A DNA stretch of 58,869 nt from Chara braunii (GCA_003427395.1 BFEA01000268.1:100709-159577); one strand, 5' to 3'. Counted from the first letter of the stretch, positions 1 to 11,739 are shown. Numbers and translations: made by a program. Notes: generated by a model not told the origin, from the letters alone.

Positions 1-34
1 GTGTGTGTGTGTGTGTGTGTCTGTGTGTGTGTGA
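1..34. repeat. (GT)n microsatellite at window edge
   Basis: The window opens inside an almost pure GT dinucleotide run that degrades into GTGAATCT variants to about position 60. The window also ends in an AC run, so both edges are simple repeats. Confidence 0.95.
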
Positions 35-825
35 ATCTGTGAATCTGTTTGTGTGTGCATGCAGAAGCTTTTACTCCATTCATAGATGCATTGGCATGGG
101 TGAGAGCTATGACAGCCACTGCTTCCCTTTCTGTAGTCTGATCTGATATGGTGTGATCGCAGGTGCTGGCTTCTGCAGTGCATGTGGGAGGAGGTACGGT
201 GGAGTAGCTGGAGAGATTTCAGGATTGATTCTAGATCTGCTTCCCTTTGTGTGCCAGAGATGGGCGCAAATCCTGGCTTGACAGCCACACAGTTGTGAAC
301 TGTTGTGTTGAGCCGCAGAGCTGTGGACTGTTGAAGTCTGCCGTAAGGCAACTGTGCTGCCGCGGAGGTCGTTGCATGACGACAAGATGGAAAGGCATGC
401 AGTTGCTGACGGCCGGTCATCAATATGCGGCGCCATGTGCTCCGTGCACAAATCATCGTATAGTGACATGTGCACTCGTGCGGACTTGCGCATCATCATC
501 GGTACGACGGTAATGAGCAAATGAATGCGAGCATAAAGTTTTTTAATAATTTTGTTGTCCCCCTCCCCCCCCTCCCCCCCCTCCCCCTCCTTCTATCTGT
601 CGAACCTAATGAGCGAAGTTCCACTTATTATTTTCGTTGCAGGTGGTGGGGACCACCACCTCTTCACTTCTTGCCCTGTAGTATAGTACCAGGGCTGACG
701 AGTGAGGTGTTGGCGCTCACTGTTATCGCACAAAGAACGCGAGACGAGCTTCTTGTTGCTCGTGTCGTGTGCAGCGTGTCCTGTCGGCTGCACATGATCT
801 GGGGGGGAGTGTGATACTTGTAGTC
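35..825. other. Upstream region of the GT23-like gene
   Basis: No independent gene was recognised. There is a pyrimidine/poly-C tract at about 558-595. This stretch must contain the leader and promoter of the glycosyltransferase gene that follows, but I see no convincing TATA box or other named site. Confidence 0.4.
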
Positions 826-3402
826 ATGATGGGCAAGATGGCGTGGCCCGTGAAACGCCAAACATGGTCTGTTACATTTATCACTGCTGTGTCTCTTCTC
901 TTGAGTTTCTTTCTTCTCACTCCAAGTTTGCGATGGCCGGTTTTCAATGGGGGCGCATCTTGGCAACAACCTATAGATAGAGATGGGACTTCTCGGGGTA
1001 ATAGGTTCATTCTCGCCTTTGACGATGACGGAGCGGATTTAGATCACTACAGCATAATGCAAATACTGAACAGATTAGAGACGCAGATGGCACAACTCAG
1101 AAGCGTCCTTGACGAGGATACCAGCTCGTTGCGCAGGGTTCTGAGGAGACTGGAGGCGATGGAGGTCGGGAACACCACGGTGAAGGGGAGGAGCTCTCTC
1201 AAGGTGTCGCGGGAAAGCCTGCGGCAGGCGGTGACAAGCAATGCCGATCATTTGCGTGTTCTTTTGAATGTGAGCGAGCGGATTGTTTGTGTTCTGGAAG
1301 CGAAGGCAGAGAGCGGACAGTCTGGAGACAGGGGTACGACGATGGGATGGCGCGCTGCAGATGCGCAAGATGAGGACAGCTCTACTCAACTGAAACGACA
1401 GGCATTCGATCAACCCGATCAGAGCAGTCCTGACACAGGTGGTCACACTGCTGCCACTGACAGTACTCCTGATGGGCCTGTTGCCGGCAGTGGTGGTGTT
1501 GATGAGGGTGGCGGGTCACAGCCTGTGGCGTCGTCACCTGAACTGCGTAGGGTACCGATTTCTGATCGCTTGTGCAACTGTTCAGCTGATCACCTGCCAA
1601 GAACCGCAGACGATCTGGAAGGTCGGCCTAATCGCGACAATCATAGCGAAAACGACGGACAAGCTGCCCTGGTGCGGAGGGTTGCTAAAATTTGGCAAAG
1701 TGCATACAGCACGTGTGGAAACTGTAATGCCACGGAAGAGGAGAAGGGGGGGGACACAAAGGAGGAGTGGCAGAGTGTGGAGGGCAAGCAGGAGGAGGAG
1801 GAGGAGGATCATTCAAGCACAGAGCAGAATGAGGAGGACAGGAAGCTAGAGGAGTTCCTATTGAAGTTTAAGCCACCGCCACACCTACAGGACTGCGCTA
1901 CCGCGACTAAGGACTTCCTAGAAGCAGATAGACGGAAGCCCAACGGGTCGCTCCCCGACTGGGCGCTTGACGATGCCCCCAACTCGTTCCTTGAGCAACC
2001 CGGCGGCTTCCCAGATGCCTCGGGATCCTCTTCCACCCATGGACCGTTCCCGCCGTGGATCAATGGTGCCGATGGCGACAACTTACCGTCGACTCGCATT
2101 GTACAGCGCGACATCTGGGTCCAGCAGCACCCTGTCAATTGCAGTTCGCCGGACGTCAGATTTGCAGTTGCAGAGTGGTGGGGAGTTGGATGGCATGGTA
2201 TCGGGTCTCAACTGCATGGCATGACGGCCTTGCTAGCGTCTGCAGTTGAGGCCGGACGCGTGCTCGTGCCCTTGAACAACTATGTTCGGGCAGATCAAGA
2301 CAATTGCAAGGGCGATACACGAAAGCGTCTCGACTGTTATTTTTTCCCCCCGACCTCTTCGGAATGTTATACGCGCGCGATGGCACTCCTTGCCCAAGCC
2401 AAAGAACAGGAAAAGAAGACAAAAGAAACGAGCGGCGCATCCATGCCCGTAAGTCATGTGGTCCGCGGAGCCAACAGTTCCGAGGTTCTCGCGTTGATGG
2501 CAGACGAGAGCTTGCCGGTTGTTCTCCTTCTGTGTGATGTTGCGAATAAAGTGAGAGAGGTAGTCCCAACGCGATGGGGTACGCCTTGGGAACGAACAAT
2601 GCCATCCCTTATAAAGAACGGAGAACTGTTCAGACACTGGAACGATAGGATTTCGTGGTGGAGGGCGCAGGCCGTTCGATACCTCCTCCGTCAGCCCAGC
2701 GAGTACTTTTGCCAAGTGATCAACCACGTTCGAAACCAGGCATTCGGGGAGCTTGTCGCGAGAGAGATGATTGCGTCGGCGCAGCGTCTGCAAAACGACT
2801 CGCTCTATTCTATAAAGGTGAGGGATATTGCTGCCCGACCTGTTGACTGGCGTCATGTCAACATCTCCGAGGATGACGAGAGGAGGGCATGTCGTACTGG
2901 CCTCCTCGCTGCACGTCGTCGTAGTTTCGCGAAACTCTATGTTCCTCGCCCCTTGGTTAGCATCATCGTGCGGTCGGGAGTCGATAAAAGCAGGGAGATG
3001 AGACTCTTTAGTCTCCCAGCGTTCATGCGGATCGCCGAGCATATCCGCCAGTACGATCCCGATACAAAGCACGTCTGGCTGACGTCTGACGTGGAGGTAG
3101 CTATCAAGCAGGCACCTTCATTTGGTTCCTGGCAGTTCTACTTCACGCGGCAGCATAGGATCGGAGAGGACGAGGAGGACTGGAAGTTAGAGATGCAACA
3201 AGGGGCGTTCTGGGGCAAAGAGGACGCTCTCCCCGACTTCACGGTAGTTGAGAAATCTCTGGTCAATCTCATTATCTCGTCGGAATGCGACTACTTTGTC
3301 GGTAGTTTAGGCTCGAACTGGGGTAGGCTGGTTAACGAGATGCGGATGACAAATGGGCGTTTCTTCCGAAAATTCATTGCCGTCAACTACGCCATGTGGT
3401 AG
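826..3402 (+). CDS. FUT8/GT23-like fucosyltransferase, type II membrane protein
   Basis: This is an uninterrupted frame of 858 residues from the ATG at 826. An in-frame ATG at 769 would add 19 residues, but the second start puts the membrane anchor near the N-terminus. A short basic segment (Lys10-Arg11) precedes a hydrophobic stretch at about residues 14-31, as in Golgi type II enzymes. Next come a heptad-like coiled-coil region, a Glu-rich linker (about 306-345), and a C-terminal catalytic half. Motifs resembling FUT8-type enzymes are GIGSQLHG (about 458), IVRSGVDK (about 714, matching the FUT8 HVRRTDK position) and YFVGSLGSNWGRL (about 824). By family it would transfer fucose from GDP-fucose in the Golgi; substrate specificity is unknown. 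It has no introns and ends in TAG. The Arg of the IVRS motif is kept, but the second Arg of the FUT8 RR pair is not evident. Confidence 0.75.
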   Translation: MMGKMAWPVKRQTWSVTFITAVSLLLSFFLLTPSLRWPVFNGGASWQQPIDRDGTSRGNRFILAFDDDGADLDHYSIMQILNRLETQMAQLRSVLDEDTSSLRRVLRRLEAMEVGNTTVKGRSSLKVSRESLRQAVTSNADHLRVLLNVSERIVCVLEAKAESGQSGDRGTTMGWRAADAQDEDSSTQLKRQAFDQPDQSSPDTGGHTAATDSTPDGPVAGSGGVDEGGGSQPVASSPELRRVPISDRLCNCSADHLPRTADDLEGRPNRDNHSENDGQAALVRRVAKIWQSAYSTCGNCNATEEEKGGDTKEEWQSVEGKQEEEEEDHSSTEQNEEDRKLEEFLLKFKPPPHLQDCATATKDFLEADRRKPNGSLPDWALDDAPNSFLEQPGGFPDASGSSSTHGPFPPWINGADGDNLPSTRIVQRDIWVQQHPVNCSSPDVRFAVAEWWGVGWHGIGSQLHGMTALLASAVEAGRVLVPLNNYVRADQDNCKGDTRKRLDCYFFPPTSSECYTRAMALLAQAKEQEKKTKETSGASMPVSHVVRGANSSEVLALMADESLPVVLLLCDVANKVREVVPTRWGTPWERTMPSLIKNGELFRHWNDRISWWRAQAVRYLLRQPSEYFCQVINHVRNQAFGELVAREMIASAQRLQNDSLYSIKVRDIAARPVDWRHVNISEDDERRACRTGLLAARRRSFAKLYVPRPLVSIIVRSGVDKSREMRLFSLPAFMRIAEHIRQYDPDTKHVWLTSDVEVAIKQAPSFGSWQFYFTRQHRIGEDEEDWKLEMQQGAFWGKEDALPDFTVVEKSLVNLIISSECDYFVGSLGSNWGRLVNEMRMTNGRFFRKFIAVNYAMW

Positions 3403-3616
3403 GCGGTCCAATCCCTCTCTCTGACTTCTTCAATTTTTTTTATTTTATTTTTTTAATTCCTCAATTTTTTTCTGATTCATGTTGCGAGCGCCCTGCCACC
3501 GCTCTACGGTAGCTCCAGAGTCTCAAGTGAGTCAAGTCTCTGCTCTTTCTTTTTTCTTTGGCGGGGGAAGTCTGCCCTTTCTTCTGTCAAGGTTCCCCGT
3601 ATTGATTGGCAGTGCT

Positions 3617-3678
<62 letters not shown>

Positions 3679-3797
3679 GTGTGAGGGCCCCAATCACTCC
3701 CCAATGTGATAAAACGACGATTACACAAAATACACGCCACGCCAAAGACACACACCTCTTCAACTTGGCACCACAGCTGCCAGATACATTCCTCCCG

Positions 3798-3843
<46 letters not shown>

Positions 3844-3957
3844 CAGGTTGTCTATTATGTTGATGATAAAACTCATTAACAATCGACCCCGATCAAACAC
3901 AGGCAAGACAAGTGGAAGACCAGAAAGTAAAGCCTCGCACGTGTTGTCTGTTATTGC

Positions 3958-4005
<48 letters not shown>

Positions 4006-5000
4006 TTTTTTTTTTTTTTTTCTTTTTCTTTTCTTTGCGTGCCTCCCACTTTTAATGTGGCCCTGTCGTGAGTGAATCCGGCAGACTGCTTGCTTGCTCT
4101 CAGGTAAGAGTAAATGCGGGTGAGGACTTAATCACTCTGTAAATCCCCCCCCTGGCAGGACTACCCATAACAGGACGGACCGACTACCATTTTCCTCCGA
4201 ACATAAGGTAACGCGCCCTGATAATGAATGTGTACAGACTATTATTCGGGCCGGATACAGTCAAAATGACGGTGCATTATGTGCAGGGGAAGACGGTAGT
4301 GCTAAGTCTGACGGGAGGAAGCAGTCTGAAAACTCAGAGATTGGGCAGAAAACTCCATCCTCAGGGCATACTCACGCCGGGACTTTTTCACTTTTCTTTT
4401 TTTTTTTTTCTCTGGAGGTAATAGCGGTCAGATACATCCAGGTCTTGCTGTAAATGCGGCGAGATACATTTAAGATAGTGCTAGCGCGAGCAGGCCCTCG
4501 TTCCTTTTCATCCAATCACTCACAAGACCAGATTCAGACGCTTTCCTTCCGCTTCTTCCGCCCTTGCACACAGTGTGGTTGCCTGGTCACCTCCAACCCA
4601 TTCTGAGCAGGAGATGGCAGCGATTAATTTTCGCTTTCTGATATTTTTATTTTTATTTTTTTTATCTTTTCATTTTCTCTTTCTGTTCTTTTTTTTCTTT
4701 TTTTTTATAGATGGCAGCGATTAATTTTCTCTTTCTGAAATTTTTTATTTATTTTTTTTCCAATTCTCTGTGTTCTTTTTTTTTTTTTTTTTTTTTTCCT
4801 CCCTGGGTTTTCACCAGGGATAACTCTGTCTCTGTTTTGGTCATCTGATCAGTCCACATTTCAGTAGTGCGTCTTTCCACCAGCTTTTCCTTTTTTTAGT
4901 CTTTTTTATAAGTTTTTAATTTTTTTGTACATTTCCAGTAGGACCAGTACGACTGTATTTGTCGTACTCGAGTGGGCCTAAGTAGATTTGAACTACTGAC
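3403..5000. repeat. Low-complexity intergenic stretch: CT and T tracts
   Basis: It holds a CT run at about 3621-3676, a poly-T tract at about 3801-3843, a CT-then-T tract at 3961-4021 and further T-rich runs to about 4800. A roughly 95-bp segment beginning GATGGCAGCGATTAATTTTC is duplicated in tandem near 4613 and 4711. Apart from the fold-back element listed separately, no gene was seen. Confidence 0.8.
4184..4299. mobile_element. Fold-back MITE-like element, family M3
   Basis: The left end reads CTACCATTTTCCTCCGAA and the right end GGGGAAGACGGTAG, so the ends are imperfect inverted repeats about 115 bp apart. Related copies with the terminus CTACCNTCTTCCCCCGAATA lie at 7745, 27568, 27764 and 39004. 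There is no coding capacity, so this is a non-autonomous DNA element by inference. Confidence 0.55.
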
Positions 5001-5017
5001 TTTACACTTATCAGGGT

Positions 5018-5345
5018 CTGTATACGTTTATGATGGTGGGCGTTATATTTGTGGAGATCGTATGTCTACGCGGGACGTGGTGTTGAGGTACCGGCTGGTC
5101 CTCATGTGTGGGCGCCTGGGCAGCAGGATTTCCCTCCCATCTCATGACCTGTCGATCGATGTGTGTGTGCCACGTGTCCCAGAAGGACTGTATTTGTTGT
5201 GCTGGAGCAGGGTCTGTATAGGTTTATGATGGTGGGTGTTATATTTGTGGAGATAGCATATCTACAGGGGACTTGGTGTTGAGGTACCGGCGGGTCCTTG
5301 TGTGTGGGCGCGTGGCCAGCAGGATTTCCCTCCCATCTCGGGACC
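5018..5345. repeat. Two-copy tandem duplication, about 190 bp
   Basis: The segment starting TCTGTATACGTTTATGATGG at about 5025 recurs at about 5212. Both copies continue through GGTGTTGAGGTACCGGC and end with CAGGATTTCCCTCCCATCTC. The copies differ by scattered substitutions, so the duplication is not recent. Confidence 0.85.
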
Positions 5346-6440
5346 CTGTCTATTGGTCCCATAATCCTCCCCCAAGCCGCATTCTACAGTCTTCCGATCA
5401 TGCATCTGACCTCTAACAGGTCCAGATGCGTTCAGTATGTGGTGTAGTGGACTGGGCAGCACAGGATGCTGCGGTCAGTTGTTTCCCTGTACTGCTTGAA
5501 AGGAAAGAGGCGGCACAACCGGGTGCATTTAGTACGAAGTCCTGAGAAGTGAGGCCGAATATGTCTCTGTCCGAGAGTTGGCCTTTCTGTCAATAATTCC
5601 GACCTCTCTGTTTGAGACTGGCCCTGTCTGTTTCATTAATCCAACCCGCCCTGGGGGGGGAGATCAGTCAGTGCAGGATCTATCAATGGCGGGTCCTATA
5701 TCTCGCCAGTCTAACACTCTTTTCAGCGTACCGGCAATGCCCGTTGGCCACTCTTATGTCTACGATGACGATATCTTACAGCCCGATGGAAATGGTACTG
5801 TTGGAGTGTAACCTCCCGAGTACACAGCCCCAGCCTTGCTGAAAAAGTAACTGGTAGCCTACAAAAATTCTGGAGGCTCGGCCTGCCGGACCACGATGGA
5901 CTGGCAGCGCCAGCCAAAGAAGAAAACAAGTACGCCACTGGCAGTTTGGAAAAGCTTGGCGCGCTGTAAGGTGCCTGCAGATCCGGGGGGTCCTGGTGGC
6001 TTACATGCCAGCGATGGTGGGTAGCCCACTGAGGTGTTAATTAACGGGGGACACCTATAAATTGTCGGTCTGCTTACGCCCACCTCGGGGCTTATCGTGA
6101 GCTAGGTCGGGGTGGTTGGTGAGTCTTGGATCCTTTTGAGAATGAACCTTCGATGCCTTGGGTCAAATAGCTACAGCTTGTATTCGTTCAGTCGTTTCAT
6201 TTACGGCGGAGCCTAAATTGCCAATCCCGATGTTTCTGCAGCTGAAGGAGTGCATCGGTGCTCGTTAGGCCTGTACGTCGAAAGCATGGCTTGCTTGTAT
6301 ACGGGGCGTGGGGGACACATTCCTGAGGGTGGGCAGTCTTTACGGGTTGTTTAGGCCACCAGTGCGCCTGAGGGCTATTTTAACGAACGGGCGCTTGTTT
6401 TTCCAAGCCTGGCCCACTGAGGCAAAAACTCCGCTTACTG
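5346..6440. other. Intergenic, no gene recognised
   Basis: No open frame here has convincing protein character. The only recurring feature is the dispersed motif GGCAGCGCCAGCC at about 5904. Confidence 0.5.
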
Positions 6441-6456
6441 CTATATATATATATAC

Positions 6457-6505
6457 CTGATGAGTCGGTGAAACTCCGACGAAACAGTTTGTCACAGCCC
6501 CTCGT
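6457..6505 (+). ncRNA. Hammerhead-ribozyme-like core, copy 1
   Basis: CTGATGA at 6457-6463 is followed by a perfect 5-bp stem II (GTCGG 6464-6468 with CCGAC 6476-6480). GAAAC comes next at 6481, then a two-bp stem III with loop AGTTT, and GTC ends at 6493, the expected cleavage site. This layout matches the minimal type I hammerheads of Penelope-like elements and Schistosoma satellites. A canonical stem I cannot be formed from the immediate flanks, so activity is unproven. A (TA)n tract lies directly upstream. Confidence 0.6.
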
Positions 6506-6589
6506 TTGTTGTCCTGACCATATCATCACAATTGGTAGTTTCCGTGCGTCTGGCGTATGGCCTCTGAGGATCGATAGAGACGCTTCGTC

Positions 6590-6964
6590 TAGCGAGCCTG
6601 CTGATTTACTCTATCCACTCGAGTGGCCTTTCTGCCGTATTTCTCGGTAGTGTATGTAAGAATTGCGAGTGTTCCAGCAATAGACCTTTCTTTGTTTCGT
6701 GGATGTTTTGCTGGCTTGTGATGGGGTGTGAACCGACAGTCTGTAGAGTTTTCCATCTGGTGTGGGTGAGTGATAGTCTACTTTGATTTTGGTTAAGGTA
6801 GATTATCATTTACAGTGTAATCAGTGAGGGGATTCTGCAGACTGTTGAGGGTTCAGCCTCCTGATGAGTCGGTGAAACTCCGACGAAACAGTTTGTCACA
6901 GCCCCTCGTTTGTTGTCCTCTTCTCCCTCTCTGCCTACGGTTTACCGGGCAGTTCTATTTGACG
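6590..6964 (+). repeat. Longer hammerhead-associated repeat unit with copy 2 of the core
   Basis: About 270 bp upstream of the second core (CTGATGA at 6861-6867, GTC ending 6897) is shared with a minus-strand copy at 20160-20630. Shared pieces include GGGGTGTGAACCGACAGTCTG and ATTCTGCAGACTGTTGAGG. The 3' part reads ACAGCCCCTCGTTTGTTGTCC, then a pyrimidine tract and TACGGTTTACCGGGCAG, and runs into (TA)n. This is probably a retroelement terminal region; no reverse transcriptase frame was found. Confidence 0.55.
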
Positions 6965-7095
6965 ATATATATATATATATATTATATTCTATTTGACGAT
7001 ATATATATATATTTGTGACAATATATATATATATATATATTTGACGATATATATACGATATATATACGATATATATACGATATATATATATATAT
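6964..7095. repeat. (TA)n / ATATACG microsatellite cluster
   Basis: TA runs are broken by TTTGACG and ATACG units. They directly abut the 3' end of the hammerhead-associated repeat, as at the other copies, which suggests insertion into TA tracts. Confidence 0.85.
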
Positions 7096-9985
7096 CCTCT
7101 TAAGCACGCAAACCGCCAAACCGGGAGCTGTGAACATTTTGCGAAAAGCCGCCGACCGGCCACACCCTAGCCTACCGCCCTACCCCGCGGCCAGCCGCGG
7201 GAGTGAAGTTGGCAACCCTTCTAGTCCAATGAATGTAGTCGGACTCCTTCTCGACCCCGAGCCGAAACCATTTTTTGGCATCCTCAGGGGTGGTGGTGGT
7301 TAAGTCTTTAACCCACCCGTACCTTTCCCCGCTGGAAAATCAATTCCTCGGTGGGTAATGCGGAAGCCAAGCGCGATCGGGCCGTCGTTGATAAATTGAA
7401 TAGGCGGGCCGTTTACGTTTTCCGTTTCGGGCTTCTTTTTTTTCTGCCCGCGGCCGATGTATGGGAAAGGTACTGGTGGTTTAAGATGCGCTTTCCAGCG
7501 GTCATGCGGACTTGTTCGTGGAGCAGGGTGTGCACCCCCTCCAGTGCAATGAATGTAGTCCTCACGGTCGCCCTCACTAAACCAACAAGAATCTTCTCGA
7601 CCCTGTCTTCGCGACTTCACTGGGTTGAGAAGAGAAGGGGTTTAGTGTCCGGAGAGAGGTGGGGTGCCGAATGGGCTTCGATCCGAGAGTGTGTTCGTGT
7701 GCACCCATGCTGATCCACAGCCTGTCTGGCTCTGGGCGACGATTCTACCGTTTTCACCCGAATAGAGCGCACGGTTATTATCCCTGCATCTGGACTGAAT
7801 GCTGCCACAAATGCAGATGTAATGACGATGTGTTCCATTCGGGTGAAAATGGTAGCACAGGCTTTCCCGGGTTTGTCCGACTTTTGTGGTGACACTGTAT
7901 TTTTTCCAAACCTTGTCGTCACGGGGGGGCGGGGGGGCAGGGGGCGGAACGCCGAGGGAACCGTCCCGAATGGGTTGATATGAGTGTTCATTCCACTCTC
8001 GTGACGCACGTCTCCACTCCACGCTCTGTGCTTCATCCTGCCAGGAAAAGTACGTACAGTAGCGTTCCTTTGCCACGTGGCAGTGGGACTTGATAGATAG
8101 GCCCACAACTGTGAGGTTGGGTGATCAAGATAAGTTTGACAAAATAGGCTTGGTGCTTGTTGTGGTTTAATTGGGGTTAGGGAGGTTATAAAGCTTTAAT
8201 GGTCAGCCCTTCTGAAGATGTCTTCTGTATTTTATTATTTTTTTAATTTTTTTTTACAATTGATGACCCAAGGTAGTATTCCCCAAGGATTTTTTTTTTA
8301 TTTTTATTTTTTTTTAAAGCAGGACCTTATGACTCTGGCTCCGTTTCCAATCTGGGGAGTCGTCAGTCTGATTCCATTTTTTTTTTTGAGAAAAAGAATC
8401 TCCGGCACGTGCTGGAAACCGGGTCCAACGTCCCACTTACAAGAATGGAGACTGTCATATCAAGCATCTACTAGATTCTAGATCGAGCGGAGAAGCATTG
8501 ATTTTTGAAAACCGGCAAGTCGTATAAGTGCAATAGATATACCCACTCCCATTTCGTTCCGTTATTCCGAAGGACCCCTGAAAAAAAAAAAAAAAAAAAA
8601 AAAAAACAGGACCCCCGAAGTATCTCCCCCCAGCATGTCGACGAACAGTCAACCCCTCTCGCCACCCCGTTGACCACTCGGGCGTGGAAGGTTATTCCCC
8701 CCCCAGCTCGATGGGGTCACTGTCAGCACTCGGCTCGCAGTAGGCGGCCTGGCTCGCTCGGGCCGCCGGCGTCCTCGACAGTTTTGTCCGCCGAATGAGC
8801 ATAGCAGCTCCGAGACAACCCGGGTGCTCCTTTAGACTTCAATCTGGTCGCAGGGTATCCGATGTCGGAGCGCGACTTTTGTAGTGGAAGCTTAGGGCCG
8901 AACTGAATACGTTACTCGTGCATGAGATGGGGTCGACAAATGAGCGCCTCATTCCGAAGTCGATTGCCGTCAAAACTCTCTCTTCTGTTGTACGGAAGTT
9001 GACAGACGGACGGACAGAGTCGTTCTCTGCCTTGCTCTCGTGCCTACCATAGCGGTGTGACGCTGACGTAGCAGAAGTACGTTGCCGTCAACTCCCGCTG
9101 CTTTTGGATGACGGGCAGATGGTGTCGTTCTCTGTCTTGCTCCCACGCCTACCACGGTGGCGTGGTTTGCACCGCATTGGCGTTCATCGCATGACGAATG
9201 ACACTGAAGTGACTGAACATGATAATAATAATAGGTTCTGACAGGTGTGCTTTGTTTCAACCTACTTTGCGGGAAAGACGCGGAGGGGTCCGAAAGGGCG
9301 ATTTAATACCGTTTTATTCCTTTCCTTTTTGTAGATGCTTTGCAATCTGTCTATGTTTTTTTTCTGAGGGGCCAGTAGTACCTGTCTGGGTGGAGTGCAG
9401 TTTCCCGTTGTGGCCGCGTCCTTGTTCGTCAGAGCTTCTGCGAGAACGGTTATCATCAGATCAGGCATCTGATTGTGGCCTCATGTGGGGTCCTTATATC
9501 TGTATTTGGGGACATTTTCCTGTCTACACACGTGTTTCTTTTTCGCTGCACAGGGGCCTGAAAGTTGTCGTTTTCATTGTTTCTGCGGGACGGTACTTCA
9601 TTGCTAGCGCATACTCGCGCGAGGACGACTTTGTCGATCGAGTCCGGTTGTGAGCACCGTCAAGCATATCTCGCAAGTCCTAGCGTAAGCTCCGCCCCAT
9701 CCGACAGTCCGTGGGCCCTATCATGCCAGCCATGTCCTGGCCTAGCCTGGCTTGGGTGAGTTTTTGAAAGGCCAGGCACTAACTAAGTGGTCGCACCCAG
9801 TAGCCCTGCATTTCCGAAGACTCCAGATATTGGCCTTCGTGTATATTTTCGAGTCCAGCCGGCAAGCAATAATGTTGCTCACTCGTTCCTGGGATACTAC
9901 ATACAGACAGTGCTGGAGAAGCACCAGCAGCAGGAGGGGGGCAGCGCTAGCCAAGACTGGGCAACACCAGCCATAGATGGCACAA
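7096..9985. other. Intergenic with short duplications, no gene recognised
   Basis: The region holds poly-T runs (8230-8310, 8376-8386), a poly-A run (8581-8605) and an imperfect duplication at about 8985-9165 with a shared GTCGTTCTCTG core. Pieces near 7214 and 7535 share CAATGAATGTAGTC. No frame has convincing protein features. A fold-back element at 7745-7855 is listed separately. Confidence 0.55.
7745..7855. mobile_element. Fold-back MITE-like element, family M3
   Basis: CTACCGTTTTCACCCGAATAG at the left pairs with CATTCGGGTGAAAATGGTAG at the right, giving about 20 bp of near-perfect terminal inverted repeat in a 111-bp element. The centre contains CATCTG...CAGATG, extending the fold-back. 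It has the same size and termini as the copy at 27568-27678. Confidence 0.65.
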
Positions 9986-9988
9986 GTC

Positions 9989-9995
9989 CTACACA

Positions 9996-10031
<36 letters not shown>

Positions 10032-10566
10032 CAGGCAGGCTGGCAGGCAGAAGGAGACAGACAGACAGAGGTGTGTGGGGGGGGGGGGGGGGGGGAGGAG
10101 GGGATAGAGAGAGAGAACTTGTGTGGTCCGTATACTCTTTGATTGGTTATATGTGGCAGCAGAGAGATGATTGCACTGTTTGGCATTTGAATTGAAGTGG
10201 GGGATGGTAAGTGTACACTTAGCGTAGTAGGCGGTGGGGGAGAGCTGTGGGGAGGAGCAAAAGAAAGACGCAGCTGGTCAGTCGACCACTCATGGTCACA
10301 AGAGTTCCAACAACGTACTCTTCGATTTGATATTGGTCCAGGAGCAGAGCAGTGCGCTGTACGGCATTGGAATGCAAAGGGGAATAATAGTGTAGACTAG
10401 CGTAGAAGATTAGGAGGGAGCGGTCATCGTGCATCATGGATGGTTGATGGAGGAAGAAACGGGCATTGCTCTTTGTTTTTTCTTTTGCATTTTATAATTT
10501 TTATTATTATCAGTGTTTTAGTATTGTTGTTGAATTTTGTCATAGCCGAGACAGACACAGAGACAG

Positions 10567-10625
<59 letters not shown>

Positions 10626-10829
10626 GTTTTAGCTTGTAGAACGACTTAAGAAGTATGGATTTGTAAGATGCACTTACAAAGGTTATTAGTATTGTTGTTG
10701 AAATTTGTCATAGGTGAGACAGACAGGCACACAGAGAGAGAGAGAGAGAGAGAGAGGGGGGCGGGGGGCGTTCTTTTTCGAGATGGTTGAAGAGACTATA
10801 ATAAAGTAATAATGTCAATAAGCGGAGCA

Positions 10830-10868
<39 letters not shown>
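9989..10868. repeat. AC/GA microsatellites with a duplicated flank
   Basis: AC then GA runs occur at about 9992-10031, GA runs at about 10571-10621 and 10734-10756, and poly-A at about 10836-10868. The piece TATTGTTGTTGAA...TTTGTCATAG with GAGACAGACA occurs twice (about 10525 and 10690), each time next to a GA run. No gene was seen. Confidence 0.85.
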
Positions 10869-10872
<4 letters not shown>

Positions 10873-11210
10873 ATGTATTGGATAGCGTGGTTGATGTGGC
10901 TCATATTATCGTCTTCGACTCGATGCGGTTTTCTTGTTTTTTTTGTTTTTTTTCTTGTTTTTTCTGTTTATTTTTTTCCTGTTCAGACAGAAGTTTATGG
11001 TCCTGGATCCTTCCTTCTTTTTTCTTTTTCTTTTTTCTTCTTTTTTTTTTTTTGTTCTCCCTCTGAACGACTCTGGGGCAGCCTACTCCAAGGGTCGATA
11101 CAAGTAATCCCTTGCAACAGGCCCTTCCTGGATTCTTCCTTTTTCCGTTTTTTTTTCTTTTTTCTTTTTCCACATCTGAACTGCGGTGGGGACGCGTATT
11201 CCAGGGCCGC

Positions 11211-11368
11211 GATCGCCACTAGGAAAGAAGATCGGATTGAGAGCTTGAATCTGGTATCGTTTGTGGACAGATGCAGGTAATCATCGAGATTGAACTGCTT
11301 TTCTTCATCTCTTCATAAAACACATCCAGATTCAGGAGCTCAGTCCTATACACTTTGCTGGTGGGACC
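11211..11368. mobile_element. Fold-back MITE-like element, family M1 (degenerate copy)
   Basis: This is related to the element at 11586-11739. It keeps the internal order of a GATCGGAT segment, CTTGAATCTGG, the hairpin middle TTGAACTGCTTTTCTTCATC, and a right end GTGGGACC followed by GGCCC. The left terminus is diverged. Confidence 0.5.
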
Positions 11369-11585
11369 TCGGCCCAGGGCTCAATTCCATAATCACCCAT
11401 ATTTACGATCTCTTTGAAGGGGTCCTTGCAAATAGGCCCTTCTCAGTTTTCCAGGCTCCTGGATCCTTCCTCGAGTCAATGCCAATCCCATTTTTTTTTT
11501 TTCTCTTTTTTTTGGGGGGGGGGGCGCTCCTGGGTATATTTGAGGGTATAACCTGACAGGGCCGGAACCACGTTTGCAGGGTCGT

Positions 11586-11739
11586 GGTCCCACTAGCAAA
11601 GAGGATCGGATCGAATGCCTGAATCTGGACGTGTTTGTGGAGAGGTGCAGGAAATCGAGATTCAACTGCTTTTCTGCATCTCTGCATAAATTACGTCCAG
11701 ATTCAGGCATTAGATCCGATCCTCTTTGCTAGTGGGACC
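11586..11739. mobile_element. Fold-back MITE-like element, family M1 (best copy)
   Basis: About 50 bp at each end are inverted repeats. The left end begins GGTCCCACTAGCAAAGAGG and the right end is its near-perfect reverse complement. The total length is 154 bp with a roughly 55-bp spacer and no coding capacity. Other copies are at 11211, 30415 and 32637. The end GGTCCCACT is shared with the shorter M2 family. Confidence 0.75.

Noticed and set aside
3606-4060. Open frames rich in Ser-Leu, Phe, Glu-Arg or Thr-His repeats across the window
   Set aside because: They are translations of CT, T, GA or AC microsatellites and have no protein evidence.
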